Positions 46,473-55,021 of a stretch of DNA of 64,000 nucleotides are shown here, one piece after another. The notes beneath the pieces were generated by a model. The model did not search any database. It was not told the DNA's origin and saw nothing but the letters and a program-made list of their open reading frames with translations. The position numbers were made by a program, and so were the translations under genes. Position 1 is the first letter of the stretch; every line of letters starts with the position of its first letter. This DNA comes from Hyphomicrobiales bacterium (GTDB taxonomy: Bacteria > Pseudomonadota > Alphaproteobacteria > Rhizobiales > Rhizobiaceae): contig UEGR01000007.1 in the NCBI GenBank assembly GCA_900465685.1, positions 372,001 through 436,000 on the forward strand, read 5' to 3'.

Positions 46473-48095
46473 TCAGGCAGCCTGATCGTTGATGAGACGC
46501 TTCAGAAGCTCCAGTTCCTGTGCCAGCTTGGTGTCGGCGCCTACCAGATCTTCGATCTTGCGCACGGCATGCAGCACGGTCGTATGATCGCGTCCGCCGA
46601 AGCGACGGCCAATTTCCGGCAGCGAACGCGGCGTCATCATCTTGGCGAGATACATCGCCACCTGACGCGGCTTCACGATGGTGCGGGTACGACGATTCGA
46701 GAGCAGATCCTGCTTCGAAACATTGTAATGGCGCGCCACGATGCGCTGGATTTCCTCGATGCGGATGCGCTTCGGCTCGCCTGCGCGCGTCAGATGGCCG
46801 AGCAGCTCATCCACGCGGTCAATCGACAGATTCGGCTCGAAGGACTGGCGGAACAGAAGCTGGTTGAAAGCGCCTTCCAGCTCACGGCCCGAGCCGGTGA
46901 CGGTGCGGGCGACGTGCGAAATAATCTCGTCGCCAATGTTGAGGCTCGGATCTTCAACCTGTGCCGTGTTCAGACGACGACGCAGCATTTCAACGCGCAT
47001 GTCGTAATCCGGTGCGGCCACTTCAAGCGCAACGCCACCCTGCAGACGCGAACGGACGCGAACGTCGAGCGATTCCAGTTCCGAGGGTGCACGGTCAGCT
47101 GCAACAACGACCTGCTTGGCGCTGTCGAGCAGCGTGTTCAGGAGATGGCAGAACTCGTGCTGAATGGACTTGCCCTGCAGGAACTGCATGTCGTCGATGA
47201 CCAGAAGGTCGATGTCGCGCAGCTGTTCCTTGAAGGAAAGCGCATTGTTGTCACGGATAGCGGTCGCAAAGCGCCACATGAAATATTCAGCGGTCAGATA
47301 AACGACGCGGGCCTTTTCCTGACGCTGCAGCGCTGCGGCTGCAATGGCCTGAAGAAGATGCGTCTTGCCGAGGCCGACCGATGCATGAATGAAAAGCGGA
47401 TTGAAACGCACAGCGCTGGAACCGGCTTCCGCAATGGTGCGGGCGGCGGCAAGCGCCACACGATTCGATGCGCCGTCGACGAAGCTGTCGAACGTGTAAC
47501 GCGGATCAAGCGGCGAGCCGAGAATCGAGCCCGAAGCGGCAGCCGATTCTGCGACCACGGCAGAACCGCGCTTGTCGCCGATATGCTGACCGGCAAAGGA
47601 CTGGCCGACCGGGAACATCATCTTTTCGCGCGGCGCCACGACAGGCTTGGCTTCAGCCGATTCCGTCGTTTCTGCCGGCGCTGCGCTGCGAACCACGCGG
47701 TTCATGCCGCGCACAACGACTTCGACCTTCAGGATCTGGGCGTTTTCTTCCTGCCAGAGTTCGGTCAGGAGTTCAGAATAATGATTGTTGATCCAGGAGC
47801 GCAGGAAAGCTGTCGGGACCGACAGGCGCACAATGCTCTTGGAAATATCGTCAAGTTTCAACCGGCCGAACCAGCTCGAATAGATTTCGCTGCCTACACG
47901 GGCTTTCAGCTTTGCCGTAAGGCGCTCGAAAGCCTCTTCGCTGACTGCAGCGTCCATGTTCGTCAGGCTCTTGTCATTTTCGGTAGCAGAAGATCCATGG
48001 ATACGGTTCGCATGTGCATCATCACCCATCGTTGCCGTCGCCTTGCCGCTCGTCATTGCCATCGTCTCGCCTGCCTTCACATTCGTACGCGCCAT
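46473..48095 (-). CDS. dnaA: Chromosomal replication initiator DnaA
   Basis: The longest frame gives 540 residues. Domain I begins near [20 protein letters not shown] (ATG at 47957), the start conserved in relatives as I recall, so the first 46 residues may not be translated; ATGs at 48062 and 48029 also exist and none has a good ribosome site. The AAA+ domain has Walker [11 protein letters not shown] and Walker [12 protein letters not shown]. The DNA-binding domain IV ends with the DnaA signature [16 protein letters not shown]. It opens the replication origin. Control elements lie in the long upstream region. Confidence 0.95.
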   Translation of the reverse strand: MARTNVKAGETMAMTSGKATATMGDDAHANRIHGSSATENDKSLTNMDAAVSEEAFERLTAKLKARVGSEIYSSWFGRLKLDDISKSIVRLSVPTAFLRSWINNHYSELLTELWQEENAQILKVEVVVRGMNRVVRSAAPAETTESAEAKPVVAPREKMMFPVGQSFAGQHIGDKRGSAVVAESAAASGSILGSPLDPRYTFDSFVDGASNRVALAAARTIAEAGSSAVRFNPLFIHASVGLGKTHLLQAIAAAALQRQEKARVVYLTAEYFMWRFATAIRDNNALSFKEQLRDIDLLVIDDMQFLQGKSIQHEFCHLLNTLLDSAKQVVVAADRAPSELESLDVRVRSRLQGGVALEVAAPDYDMRVEMLRRRLNTAQVEDPSLNIGDEIISHVARTVTGSGRELEGAFNQLLFRQSFEPNLSIDRVDELLGHLTRAGEPKRIRIEEIQRIVARHYNVSKQDLLSNRRTRTIVKPRQVAMYLAKMMTPRSLPEIGRRFGGRDHTTVLHAVRKIEDLVGADTKLAQELELLKRLINDQAA

Positions 48096-48353
48096 TTTCC
48101 GGCGCTTGTCATTTTTTCCAGCTCGTCGTTCCGGATCTGTCGTCCTTCAACGCCGGCGGTACTCACTCATACACTCAGGCCCGCAACACCGGACCAAACA
48201 CAAACTCAATCAGACCCGACAGGTCCAAACCGAAATACTCCTTTCCGGTTACCCGCGCACGACTCATACAACTGTTCACCGAAGGCTGATTGCCCGGAAC
48301 CCCTTCCACGACAACCACTCAATTGACCGCCATCTGTCCAAAACGACTTTCCG

Positions 48354-48370
48354 GTTAATGGCCAGTTAAT
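48354..48370 (-). promoter_or_regulatory. CtrA full binding site upstream of dnaA
   Basis: On the dnaA coding strand the sequence is TTAA-CTGGCCA-TTAAC-C, an exact TTAA-N7-TTAAC match. On the plus strand it appears as two direct TTAATGGCC copies 11 bases apart. It lies about 260 bases upstream of the longest dnaA frame. Confidence 0.6.
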
Positions 48371-48442
48371 GGCCCGGTCATTAAATGATAAGCAATCACC
48401 CGAAAGAAAGAGGACCTTGGAGACCAGAAAATAGCGCTCGCG

Positions 48443-48741
48443 GATTCAACATCCACGCTGACATTCGACAGCAATTAGCGCTAACTCCGGGCCGGTGGCC
48501 CACCCCTCTTGATGACCTGACTTTAGCGAAGGGCCGCCGTAAAGAGCAAGCCTAGGATTGCCAGTTTTTTTTCATGAAACCCCTTGCATAGGGCCGCGCG
48601 ATAGACCGGGAATCGGACGCCAGCGAATTAACACCTTTGGATTCAATGTGTTTTCTACGTGGTCAAATTAGATGGTCCTGATCTGTTCCGCCTGAAAAAT
48701 AATTTTTAAAAATCTGCTTGACTCAAACGGCCTTCCGAGTC
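48443..48741. promoter_or_regulatory. Cluster of five GANTC (CcrM methylation) sites
   Basis: GATTC at 48443, GAATC at 48610, GATTC at 48640, GACTC at 48720 and GAGTC at 48737. About one would be expected by chance in 300 bases. In Caulobacter the methylation state of such sites affects dnaA expression. Confidence 0.6.
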
Positions 48742-48753
48742 CCATCCGACCCC

Positions 48754-48762
48754 TGTGGATAA
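48754..48762 (-). promoter_or_regulatory. Perfect DnaA box
   Basis: TGTGGATAA on the plus strand is the reverse complement of the consensus TTATCCACA. It lies upstream of dnaA and may serve autoregulation. Confidence 0.6.
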
Positions 48763-48909
48763 CTCTGCGAAATGTTACGCAAATGATTGAAATTACAATC
48801 GAAAATTACCCGGTAGTAACATTCTGAAACCTCGTAAACTTGCCTCTTCACATTGAAAAATATGCGAAAAAATTGCGACCTTACGTTGAGCAGAAAGCTG
48901 CAAGAAGCC

Positions 48910-48948
48910 TGAAAAAAAGAAAACCCGGCTAACAATGAGCCGGGTTTC
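48910..48948 (-). terminator. Rho-independent terminator of rpsT
   Basis: A perfect 10-bp stem (AAACCCGGCT with AGCCGGGTTT) is followed on the minus strand by TTCTTTTTTTC, about 30 bases past the rpsT stop. Confidence 0.92.
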
Positions 48949-48976
48949 AGAACTTGCTTATAAAAATAGGCAATAA

Positions 48977-49243
48977 TTAGGCGTTGAGTGCCTTCACGCG
49001 CTTGGCAAGGCGAGACACCTTGCGAGCAGCAGTGTTCTTGTGCACGACGCCCTTGGAGGCTGCGCGCATCAGTTCAGGCTCAGCAGCCTTGAATGCCACT
49101 TCCGCAGCCTGCTTGTCGCCGCTCAGAAGAGCGTCTTCCAGCTTGCGGATGAAAGTGCGAACGCGCGAGCGACGCGACTTGTTGATTTCGGTGCGGGCAG
49201 CGATCTTGCGCACTGCCTTCTTGGCCGAAGGAGTATTGGCCAT
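48977..49243 (-). CDS. rpsT: 30S ribosomal protein S20
   Basis: The 88-residue, highly basic primary 16S rRNA-binding protein begins [20 protein letters not shown] and ends [14 protein letters not shown], both standard. The start behind GAGAGG is chosen over longer frames. It lies between the enoyl-CoA hydratase gene and dnaA, as in many alphaproteobacteria, and has its own terminator. A leader of about 280 bases separates it from the upstream gene. Confidence 0.97.
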   Translation of the reverse strand: MANTPSAKKAVRKIAARTEINKSRRSRVRTFIRKLEDALLSGDKQAAEVAFKAAEPELMRAASKGVVHKNTAARKVSRLAKRVKALNA

Positions 49244-49522
49244 AAATGCCTCTCTTTTTCTGTCAGCTAGCCAGGGGCTTAAACCGCCGGGCACAAAACC
49301 TCTAGGGCAGCCGAAATCCCTAGAAAACCCGGGTGGCCGCCGATCCGTGGCGGGCTTATAGATCAGCTTTGCCCTCACGTCAACGAGGATTCTGCCGCGA
49401 CTATCAATCAAAAAGCCGGTTTTGCGCCTGCGCGCGGGCCTTCCAGCCCTCTGAACCAGCCTCCATCCAGCCCTGATTACCGCATCGGGCAGCGGTGATC
49501 ACCGCCCGATGCGCTGTCCGTC

Positions 49523-50296
49523 TTATCGATTCTTGAAGGATGGCGTGCGCTTGTCGACAAATGCCGCCATGCCTTCCTTCTGGTCTTCCGTCGCAAAAAG
49601 CGAATGGAACAGGCGGCGCTCATAGCGCAGTCCCTCGCTCAGCGTCATTTCGTAGGTGCGGTTCACCGCTTCCTTGGCCATCAGAACCGAAGGGCGCGAG
49701 AAGGACGCAATGCGCTCGGCAGCCTTCAAAGCTTCTTCCAGCAGAACTTCCGGCTCAACGACCCGTGAAACGAGACCCGAGCGCTCGGCTTCCGCCGCAT
49801 CCATCATGCGGCCGGTCAGGCACATATCCATCGCCTTGGACTTGCCGACGAAACGGGTCAGGCGCTGCGAGCCGCCCATGCCCGGAATGACGCCAAGCGT
49901 GATTTCCGGCTGGCCGAACTTGGCATTGCTGCCTGCAATGATGAAGTCGCACATCATGGCCAGCTCACAACCGCCGCCAAGCGCATAACCGGAAACGGCA
50001 GCGATGATCGGCTTGCGCGCGCGGTCCACCTTCTGCCAGTCGGCGAACATGTCCTGCAGATAGGCATCGACGAAATCGATGGACTGCATTTCCTTGATGT
50101 CGGCGCCAGCAGCAAAAGCCTTTTCAGAACCGGTCAGCACCACGGCGCCAATCTTGTCATCCGCATCGAAGATCGCGAGCGCATCCGTCAGATCATTGAG
50201 CACACCCCGATTGAGCGCATTGAGCGCCTGCGGACGATTGAGGCGGATAAGCCCGACATTGCCGCGTGTCTCGACGATGATCGTTTCATAAGCCAT
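49523..50296 (-). CDS. Enoyl-CoA hydratase
   Basis: The 257-residue crotonase-fold enzyme hydrates trans-2-enoyl-CoA in fatty acid breakdown. The motifs are [13 protein letters not shown], then [20 protein letters not shown] with one catalytic glutamate and [20 protein letters not shown] with the other, close to the FadB1/short-chain hydratase subgroup. The start is preceded by AGGAG. Position between mutM and rpsT is typical of alphaproteobacteria; no partner genes point to a special substrate. Confidence 0.94.
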   Translation of the reverse strand: MAYETIIVETRGNVGLIRLNRPQALNALNRGVLNDLTDALAIFDADDKIGAVVLTGSEKAFAAGADIKEMQSIDFVDAYLQDMFADWQKVDRARKPIIAAVSGYALGGGCELAMMCDFIIAGSNAKFGQPEITLGVIPGMGGSQRLTRFVGKSKAMDMCLTGRMMDAAEAERSGLVSRVVEPEVLLEEALKAAERIASFSRPSVLMAKEAVNRTYEMTLSEGLRYERRLFHSLFATEDQKEGMAAFVDKRTPSFKNR

Positions 50297-50416
50297 GGAA
50301 TTCTGCTCCTCCTTCATCAGGCATCGCTATCCGGTTCAGGGCCTATAAGGCCGATACCATGACAGCTTCAATTTCCGGGCGGCAAGGTGGACCGGCCATC
50401 CCTGTTTGGCAAGGTC

Positions 50417-51298
50417 TTATGTCTGGCAGGACGCACAGAAAAAAGTCGAACGTCCCGCCTGGACCGCACGCTCGACAGTACCGTTGCAGGCCGGGTTGCG
50501 GCACGGTTCCCCTTCCCGCCCATAGACCGAGAAGGAATGCTGGAAATAGCCAAGCGCCCCGTCGGCCTGAATGTAATCCTTCAGGCTCGACCCGCCCGCC
50601 GCAATGGCCTCGGCAATCACCGTGCGGATATCGCTGGCCAGCCGCTCCATAAGCACCGCATCGCCCGCTACGGCCCCGGCTGCGCGCATGGGCGACAGAC
50701 CGGAACGCCACAGCGCCTCGCAGACATAGATATTGCCGAGACCGGCAATCAGCCGCTGATCGAGAAGTGCTGCCTTGAGCGGCGTGCGCCGCCCCTGAAA
50801 CAGTTCCGCCAGTATCGCTCCCGACAAAAGATTGCCGGTTGGTTCAATACCGAGACCGCTCAGAAATGGATGCGTGTCGAGCGCGCCTTTTTCCGCAAAC
50901 AGCATGAAGCCGAAACGGCGCGGATCATTATAGATGATGCGCGCACCTGAACCGCCGGGACGCGACAGATGAAACACCACATGGTCATGGGCGCTGTTCT
51001 TTGATCGCTCGTGATGGAAAGCGCCGGGCGTATCCCCGCCGTCTTCGGCCTCGATGCGAAACGAACCGGACATGCCGAGATGGCTGATGATGGAAAGACC
51101 GTCATCGAGGTGAAGCGTCAGATATTTCGCACGGCGACCGAGCGCCTCGATCCGATGCCCGGTCAGGCGTTCCACAAAATGGTCTGGAAAAGGAAAGCGC
51201 AGATCGGGTCTGTTCTGATCGACACGTTCGATGGTTGCCCCTTCCATGAAGGGTTGCAAGCCGCGGCGAACGGTTTCTACCTCTGGCAATTCTGGCAT
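50417..51298 (-). CDS. mutM: Formamidopyrimidine-DNA glycosylase
   Basis: The 293-residue bifunctional glycosylase removes 8-oxoguanine and formamidopyrimidines. The mature N-terminus [13 protein letters not shown] supplies the catalytic proline and glutamate, so translation starts at the ATG directly before it (51298). The helix-two-turn-helix region [18 protein letters not shown] and the C-terminal zinc finger (CRNPAC and CASC) are present. The ubiE gene that is often divergent from mutM in this group is absent; pilus genes follow. Confidence 0.96.
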   Translation of the reverse strand: MPELPEVETVRRGLQPFMEGATIERVDQNRPDLRFPFPDHFVERLTGHRIEALGRRAKYLTLHLDDGLSIISHLGMSGSFRIEAEDGGDTPGAFHHERSKNSAHDHVVFHLSRPGGSGARIIYNDPRRFGFMLFAEKGALDTHPFLSGLGIEPTGNLLSGAILAELFQGRRTPLKAALLDQRLIAGLGNIYVCEALWRSGLSPMRAAGAVAGDAVLMERLASDIRTVIAEAIAAGGSSLKDYIQADGALGYFQHSFSVYGREGEPCRNPACNGTVERAVQAGRSTFFCASCQT

Positions 51299-51388
51299 TG
51301 AAAGCAAATCCTGAAGGGAAGGTCTGGCCTTTCCCTCTATATGTTGGGTTTTGCCCCTATTGCCAAGGGGAATACGCGAAAGAGCGCT

Positions 51389-51949
51389 TCAGCACCCGCT
51401 ACAAGGAATGGTGTTGGTATAGCGTGGAGAGAGATAATAGGTCTCGCTCATGGGAATGCTGGTCGATATCCAAGAGTTGAGCGGCTTGTAGTCAAGCTCC
51501 ACATCAACCTTGATAAAATAGGCGTCAGTCGCGATGAGCGCGGCGGGAAGATCGCCTTTGCTGCCAGCCAGGGCGGCGAAATTTGCAACATTCGCGCGCG
51601 ACCAGTCGACCGTCACGGTATAGGTGTTCGATGATTGCGCCTTGGTGACCTTCAGGGCCGTTACCCTGATCTTCGGGCTTGTCCGACTGTAGGGCAGCAG
51701 CGATGCGCTACCAATCGCGAACATATCGTCGACGTCACTGGCCGAAACCGAAATCTGCCGCGTAACCAGATCGGCCAGGCTGCTGGCGGATCGTGACACC
51801 TTCTTGTTGACGTCGAGACCATCGGCAAGATCGGTCGAACCAAGATAAATCACGAGCAGGACCGGAGCGATCAGCGCAAATTCGACCGCGCCGACAGCGC
51901 GCCTGTCGCGCAGGAAATTTCGTAACAACCGGAATAGTGCTGTTCGCAT
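51389..51949 (-). CDS. TadE/TadG-like pilus protein, copy 1
   Basis: The 186-residue protein has a short basic leader, the pseudopilin-like motif AVGAVEFALIAPVLLVIYLG, which is a membrane segment, and a periplasmic domain. The Gly then Val-Glu-Phe pattern is the TadE-type processing site for the prepilin peptidase. Such proteins are minor pilins of Flp pilus systems. It is on the strand opposite the main tad operon, 42 bases after a similar gene. Confidence 0.85.
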   Translation of the reverse strand: MRTALFRLLRNFLRDRRAVGAVEFALIAPVLLVIYLGSTDLADGLDVNKKVSRSASSLADLVTRQISVSASDVDDMFAIGSASLLPYSRTSPKIRVTALKVTKAQSSNTYTVTVDWSRANVANFAALAGSKGDLPAALIATDAYFIKVDVELDYKPLNSWISTSIPMSETYYLSPRYTNTIPCSGC

Positions 51950-51991
51950 GGCGATAAAGGTCCAGTCCGGGCCGCAACCCGATATTCGTCG

Positions 51992-52579
51992 TCAGTTGGG
52001 AAACGGCTCGTTCTGCCATGTCAGCGTAGAGAACAGCGGCATGGTGCCGCGTTTCGCATCGGCGCTGTCGGTCAGATAGAGAATGTTGGTCAGAACCGGC
52101 CAGCGATAGAGCACATTGAGCTGGTTGATGGTCGAGGTGCCGTTGGTGCCGGTGATGCCGGTGCGCGTCAGATCGCCATCAGCGGTCAGAATGCCGGTGG
52201 TCGGCACCGTGGAAAAGCCGGAATAGGTGCCAAGATTGAACGACAGTCCCTCACAACCGGCCTTCACCATGAACTGGATCTGGTCGCAGAGCATGGTCTG
52301 GATTTTGGTCGGCGTGAGATCGCTTCCCCTGATCTGCCCGGTCTGGATCTGACGCGCGACATTCTGCGTGGCATTCCACAACACCTGTCGGGCAGTGAAA
52401 TTCATACCCGTTTCGATGGTCGAAAAAACGATAAGCAGGAAGGGAATGATCAGAAGTGTGAATTCGATTGCCGTCGCGCCTTCGCGCGCCCGGCCAAACA
52501 GCCGCACGCGCCGAAAGGCGGCACATAGCCACGAATATTCTTCTCCACGCCTATGCCGACGGGAATTCTTGAATGCCAT
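51992..52579 (-). CDS. TadE/TadG-like pilus protein, copy 2
   Basis: The 195-residue protein contains GATAIEFTLLIIPFLLIVFS, a TadE-type leader and membrane segment, after a basic N-terminus. The remainder is periplasmic with three cysteines or fewer. It resembles the neighbouring copy in design but not closely in sequence. It probably acts as a minor pilin with copy 1. Confidence 0.85.
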   Translation of the reverse strand: MAFKNSRRHRRGEEYSWLCAAFRRVRLFGRAREGATAIEFTLLIIPFLLIVFSTIETGMNFTARQVLWNATQNVARQIQTGQIRGSDLTPTKIQTMLCDQIQFMVKAGCEGLSFNLGTYSGFSTVPTTGILTADGDLTRTGITGTNGTSTINQLNVLYRWPVLTNILYLTDSADAKRGTMPLFSTLTWQNEPFPN

Positions 52580-52678
52580 GCCCCACCCAAACCATGCCGG
52601 TTTAAAACATGGTGTAGGAATACATCAGGACAACCTGAAAGAGTATTAACGGCACATGCGGGATTTTAGCGACAGCTC

Positions 52679-53095
52679 TTATTTATCGTCGCCGATCTTG
52701 GTCGAAGCTTTTTCGCAATAGGGTGTGCAAGACAAGGTCTGGACCTCTGCCCGGCGATAGACGCGGGTGGTGCCCCGCCCATTGCTGGAGACAACAAGTT
52801 CCCGATCAATGATCGGCTCGCCCTGCTTGTCCATGACAACGATATTGGTAACGCCAAAATCCTTGCCGGTCAGTACGATGGTCTGGGAATCCTGAACGAC
52901 AGCGTCCGCTATCGCCGGATTGCCGATCACCACGGTATCAGCGGGGCGGGCCAGACGAAGGATACGCGCCCGACTTGTTTCCAGCTTGATATATTCTTCC
53001 GCATGCGCGGCCTGAACTCCGGCCGAAGACAGCATTATCGCTGCCAAGGCCAATGCCTTCCGCAACTTTTCCGAAGAGAAAAACCGACGCGCCAC
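52679..53095 (-). CDS. Pilus assembly protein, secretin N-domain type (CpaC N-terminal-like)
   Basis: The 138-residue exported protein has a signal peptide ending AHA before EEYIKL. Its domain (RILRLARPADTVVIGNPAIA, then DAVVQDSQTIVLTGKDFGVT and NIVVMDKQGE) matches the pilus formation N-terminal domain, which also forms residues about 35-125 of CpaC in this locus. It lacks a secretin channel. It may be a periplasmic accessory or pilotin-like partner of the secretin; this is inferred. It heads the minus-strand pilus group, divergent from flp. Confidence 0.87.
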   Translation of the reverse strand: MARRFFSSEKLRKALALAAIMLSSAGVQAAHAEEYIKLETSRARILRLARPADTVVIGNPAIADAVVQDSQTIVLTGKDFGVTNIVVMDKQGEPIIDRELVVSSNGRGTTRVYRRAEVQTLSCTPYCEKASTKIGDDK

Positions 53096-53217
53096 TCTAC
53101 GACCCCCGTAATATGCCTAGCAAATAATGAAGAGGATTGGTGAAGGAACCATTAAATCATCCGCAAGACTGGCCCCTCTTGCGCCATCGGAAGTGGAATT
53201 TAATCGACAACACTTCA

Positions 53218-53236
53218 TTAACCCTGATTGTTAAGG
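53218..53236. promoter_or_regulatory. CtrA-like half-sites in the flp/pilus divergent promoter
   Basis: TTAACCCT at 53218 (one mismatch from TTAACCAT) and TTAAGG at 53231, spaced nine rather than seven bases apart. The match is imperfect and should be tested. Confidence 0.3.
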
Positions 53237-53329
53237 GGCCTACAATGCCTACCGACTATGCTTCAGCCATCCGAACTTGATGACGGCCATTATGGGGCAG
53301 CCGTCTTCGGAGAGGCGAAGGAGCGTACA

Positions 53330-53512
53330 ATGCCGACATTGATGACGCGTTTTTTGAAGAACCGGGCCGGTTCCACAGCGATTGAATATGCGCTGATCGG
53401 CACGCTGGTTTCTATCGCAATCATCAGTGGTGTAGCGCTCATGGCCGGCAAAGTCGGCGAAAAGTTCGACGCCGTTGCCACAGGTTTCCAGAACGCGACG
53501 AACGGTAAATAA
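53330..53512 (+). CDS. Flp/Fap family type IVb pilin
   Basis: The 60-residue major pilin of Tad pili. The prepilin leader ends at Gly14 and the mature part starts STAIEYALIGTLVSIAIISG, with the conserved Glu at position +5 and Tyr next to it, then a hydrophobic helix. GGAG precedes the ATG. It is the first gene of the plus-strand tad operon and is 29 bases before cpaA, the peptidase that would process it. Confidence 0.95.
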   Translation: MPTLMTRFLKNRAGSTAIEYALIGTLVSIAIISGVALMAGKVGEKFDAVATGFQNATNGK

Positions 53513-53541
53513 TCGGCAACGAAACTCTATCGGGGGCTTTG

Positions 53542-54069
53542 ATGGTCATAGCAGCGCTGATGACGGCGATTTTCGTGGCAGCGATGGTCACGGCCATGAT
53601 CACCGATCTCCTGTCGATGACCATTCGCAACCGGGTTTCGATTGGTCTCGCCGCCGGGTTTATCATTCTCGCACCCTTTTCCGGGCTTTCACTTGTTGAT
53701 TACAGCTGGCATCTGGTGACCGGCGGGCTGATGCTCGGCATCACTTTCGCCCTCTTCTGCCTGCGCACCATGGGCGGTGGCGATGCAAAACTGATTGCCG
53801 CAACGACGCTGTGGTTCGGCTTCAATCCGGGCCTGGCGGACTATGTCGTCAAGTTCTCGATCCTGGGCGGCGTTCTCACGCTTCTGATCATTCTTTATCG
53901 CCTGATACCGCGCCCGGTTTATGCTGATCGTTATGCCTTTCTGGAACGACTGTCGCGCAAGGATGTCGGGATTCCTTATGGGATCGCTTTGGGCGCAGCC
54001 GGTCTGTGGAGCTTCCCGCTCTCACCTGTCGGCCAGTCAATTCAGTCAATTTTGTTCGCTCCCGCATGA
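53542..54069 (+). CDS. cpaA: Prepilin peptidase CpaA/TadV
   Basis: The 175-residue A24-family aspartic peptidase spans the inner membrane. The two catalytic aspartates lie in ITDLLSMTIRN and GGGDAKLIA. It lacks the methylase domain of PilD, typical for CpaA. It cleaves the Flp pilin leader and probably the TadE-like proteins. The ATG at 53542 is chosen; a TTG immediately upstream is possible. Confidence 0.93.
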   Translation: MVIAALMTAIFVAAMVTAMITDLLSMTIRNRVSIGLAAGFIILAPFSGLSLVDYSWHLVTGGLMLGITFALFCLRTMGGGDAKLIAATTLWFGFNPGLADYVVKFSILGGVLTLLIILYRLIPRPVYADRYAFLERLSRKDVGIPYGIALGAAGLWSFPLSPVGQSIQSILFAPA

Positions 54070-54126
54070 TAACCGGCAACGAATTGCCCTGCGGAACTTA
54101 TATTTCTTAATACGAATAAGATTATA

Positions 54127-54134
54127 TTAACCAT
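54127..54134 (+). promoter_or_regulatory. CtrA half-site upstream of cpaB
   Basis: TTAACCAT, the exact extended CtrA half-site, lies 69 bases before the cpaB start in an AT-rich stretch. A second TTAA occurs 16 bases upstream, not at the standard spacing. Confidence 0.45.
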
Positions 54135-54202
54135 AATTACACGATTGCCGGTGCAATTTTGGAACACGTCGTTCGGACGTGGGGACTTGCACGGGGCACA
54201 TC

Positions 54203-55021
54203 ATGAAATCAGCTCGTCTACTCATTCTTGGGGTAGCCGTTATCGCTGCTGGCGGTGCGGGCTATATCGCCATGAATCTGTCGGCACCGCCGCCTGCACC
54301 CGTCGTGGTTGCGCCAGAGACCCCACAGATCCAGCTTGAAGAAGTGCTTGTCGCCACGGAAAATCTCGGCGTCGGTGCTGAACTGACCTCACAGATGCGC
54401 TGGCAATCATGGCCCAAGGAAGCGATTTCCGACGGCTACATCACTCGTTCCAGTGAGCCGGATGCAATCAACCAGCTCAATGGTGCCACCGTCAGGCTGC
54501 AACTTTTCCCCGGTGAGCCGATTCGCAAAGTGAAACTGATCGGACCGGGACAGAGCTTCCTGTCCTCGATCCTGCCGCCCGGCATGCGTGCGGTTGCGAC
54601 CCAGATCAATGCCGAAAGCTCGGCGGGCGGCTTTATCCTGCCCAATGATTTCGTTGACGTCATCATGACCCGTCGCAAACCCGACAATGCCAGCAGCACG
54701 TCCATCGCGCCTTTCACGACCGAAACCGTGCTGCAAAATGTGCGCGTGCTCGCCATCGACCAGACGATTCAGGAAGACGAGCAAGGTCGCAAGGTCATGG
54801 TCGGCCAGACGGCGACACTGGAACTGACGCCCGATCAGGCGGAAATCATCACCGTCGCCCAGCAAATGGCGGACCGGCTGACACTGTCGCTGCGATCCAT
54901 GCACGACGCCGAAGACAAGGACATCAAGCAAGCCGACTATCTGGTTTCCTCTCCGACGCATAGCGGAACGGTCAAGGTCATCAAGTCCGGCAGCATCATA
55001 GAAGTAGGACCGCGCTCATGA
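54203..55021 (+). CDS. cpaB: Flp pilus assembly protein CpaB (RcpC)
   Basis: The 272-residue periplasmic protein has an N-terminal signal/anchor (MKSARLLILGVAVIAAGGAG) followed by a SAF domain (residues about 45-110, containing LVATENLGVGAELTSQM and QLFPGEPIRKVKL) and the RcpC C-terminal region. It supports secretin assembly. The start is at 54203. The stop overlaps the cpaC start by four bases. Confidence 0.93.
   Translation: MKSARLLILGVAVIAAGGAGYIAMNLSAPPPAPVVVAPETPQIQLEEVLVATENLGVGAELTSQMRWQSWPKEAISDGYITRSSEPDAINQLNGATVRLQLFPGEPIRKVKLIGPGQSFLSSILPPGMRAVATQINAESSAGGFILPNDFVDVIMTRRKPDNASSTSIAPFTTETVLQNVRVLAIDQTIQEDEQGRKVMVGQTATLELTPDQAEIITVAQQMADRLTLSLRSMHDAEDKDIKQADYLVSSPTHSGTVKVIKSGSIIEVGPRS

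Larger units (their letters stand above)
48096..48976. other. Long dnaA upstream region with cell-cycle motifs
   Basis: The 881 bases hold no convincing gene. They include a CtrA full site (48355-48369), five GANTC sites (48443, 48610, 48640, 48720, 48737), one perfect DnaA box (48754-48762), AT-rich tracts at 48690-48720 and 48780-48900, and the rpsT terminator at the far end. I do not claim a replication origin: only one DnaA box is visible. Confidence 0.6.

Noticed and set aside
46569..48326. 585-codon plus-strand frame opposite dnaA
   Set aside because: Shadow of dnaA with no domain match; it runs into the dnaA regulatory region.
48096..48976. Chromosomal replication origin upstream of dnaA
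   Set aside because: Only one DnaA box is visible; in several alphaproteobacteria the origin is near hemE, which is not in the window. A skew plot of the whole chromosome would decide.
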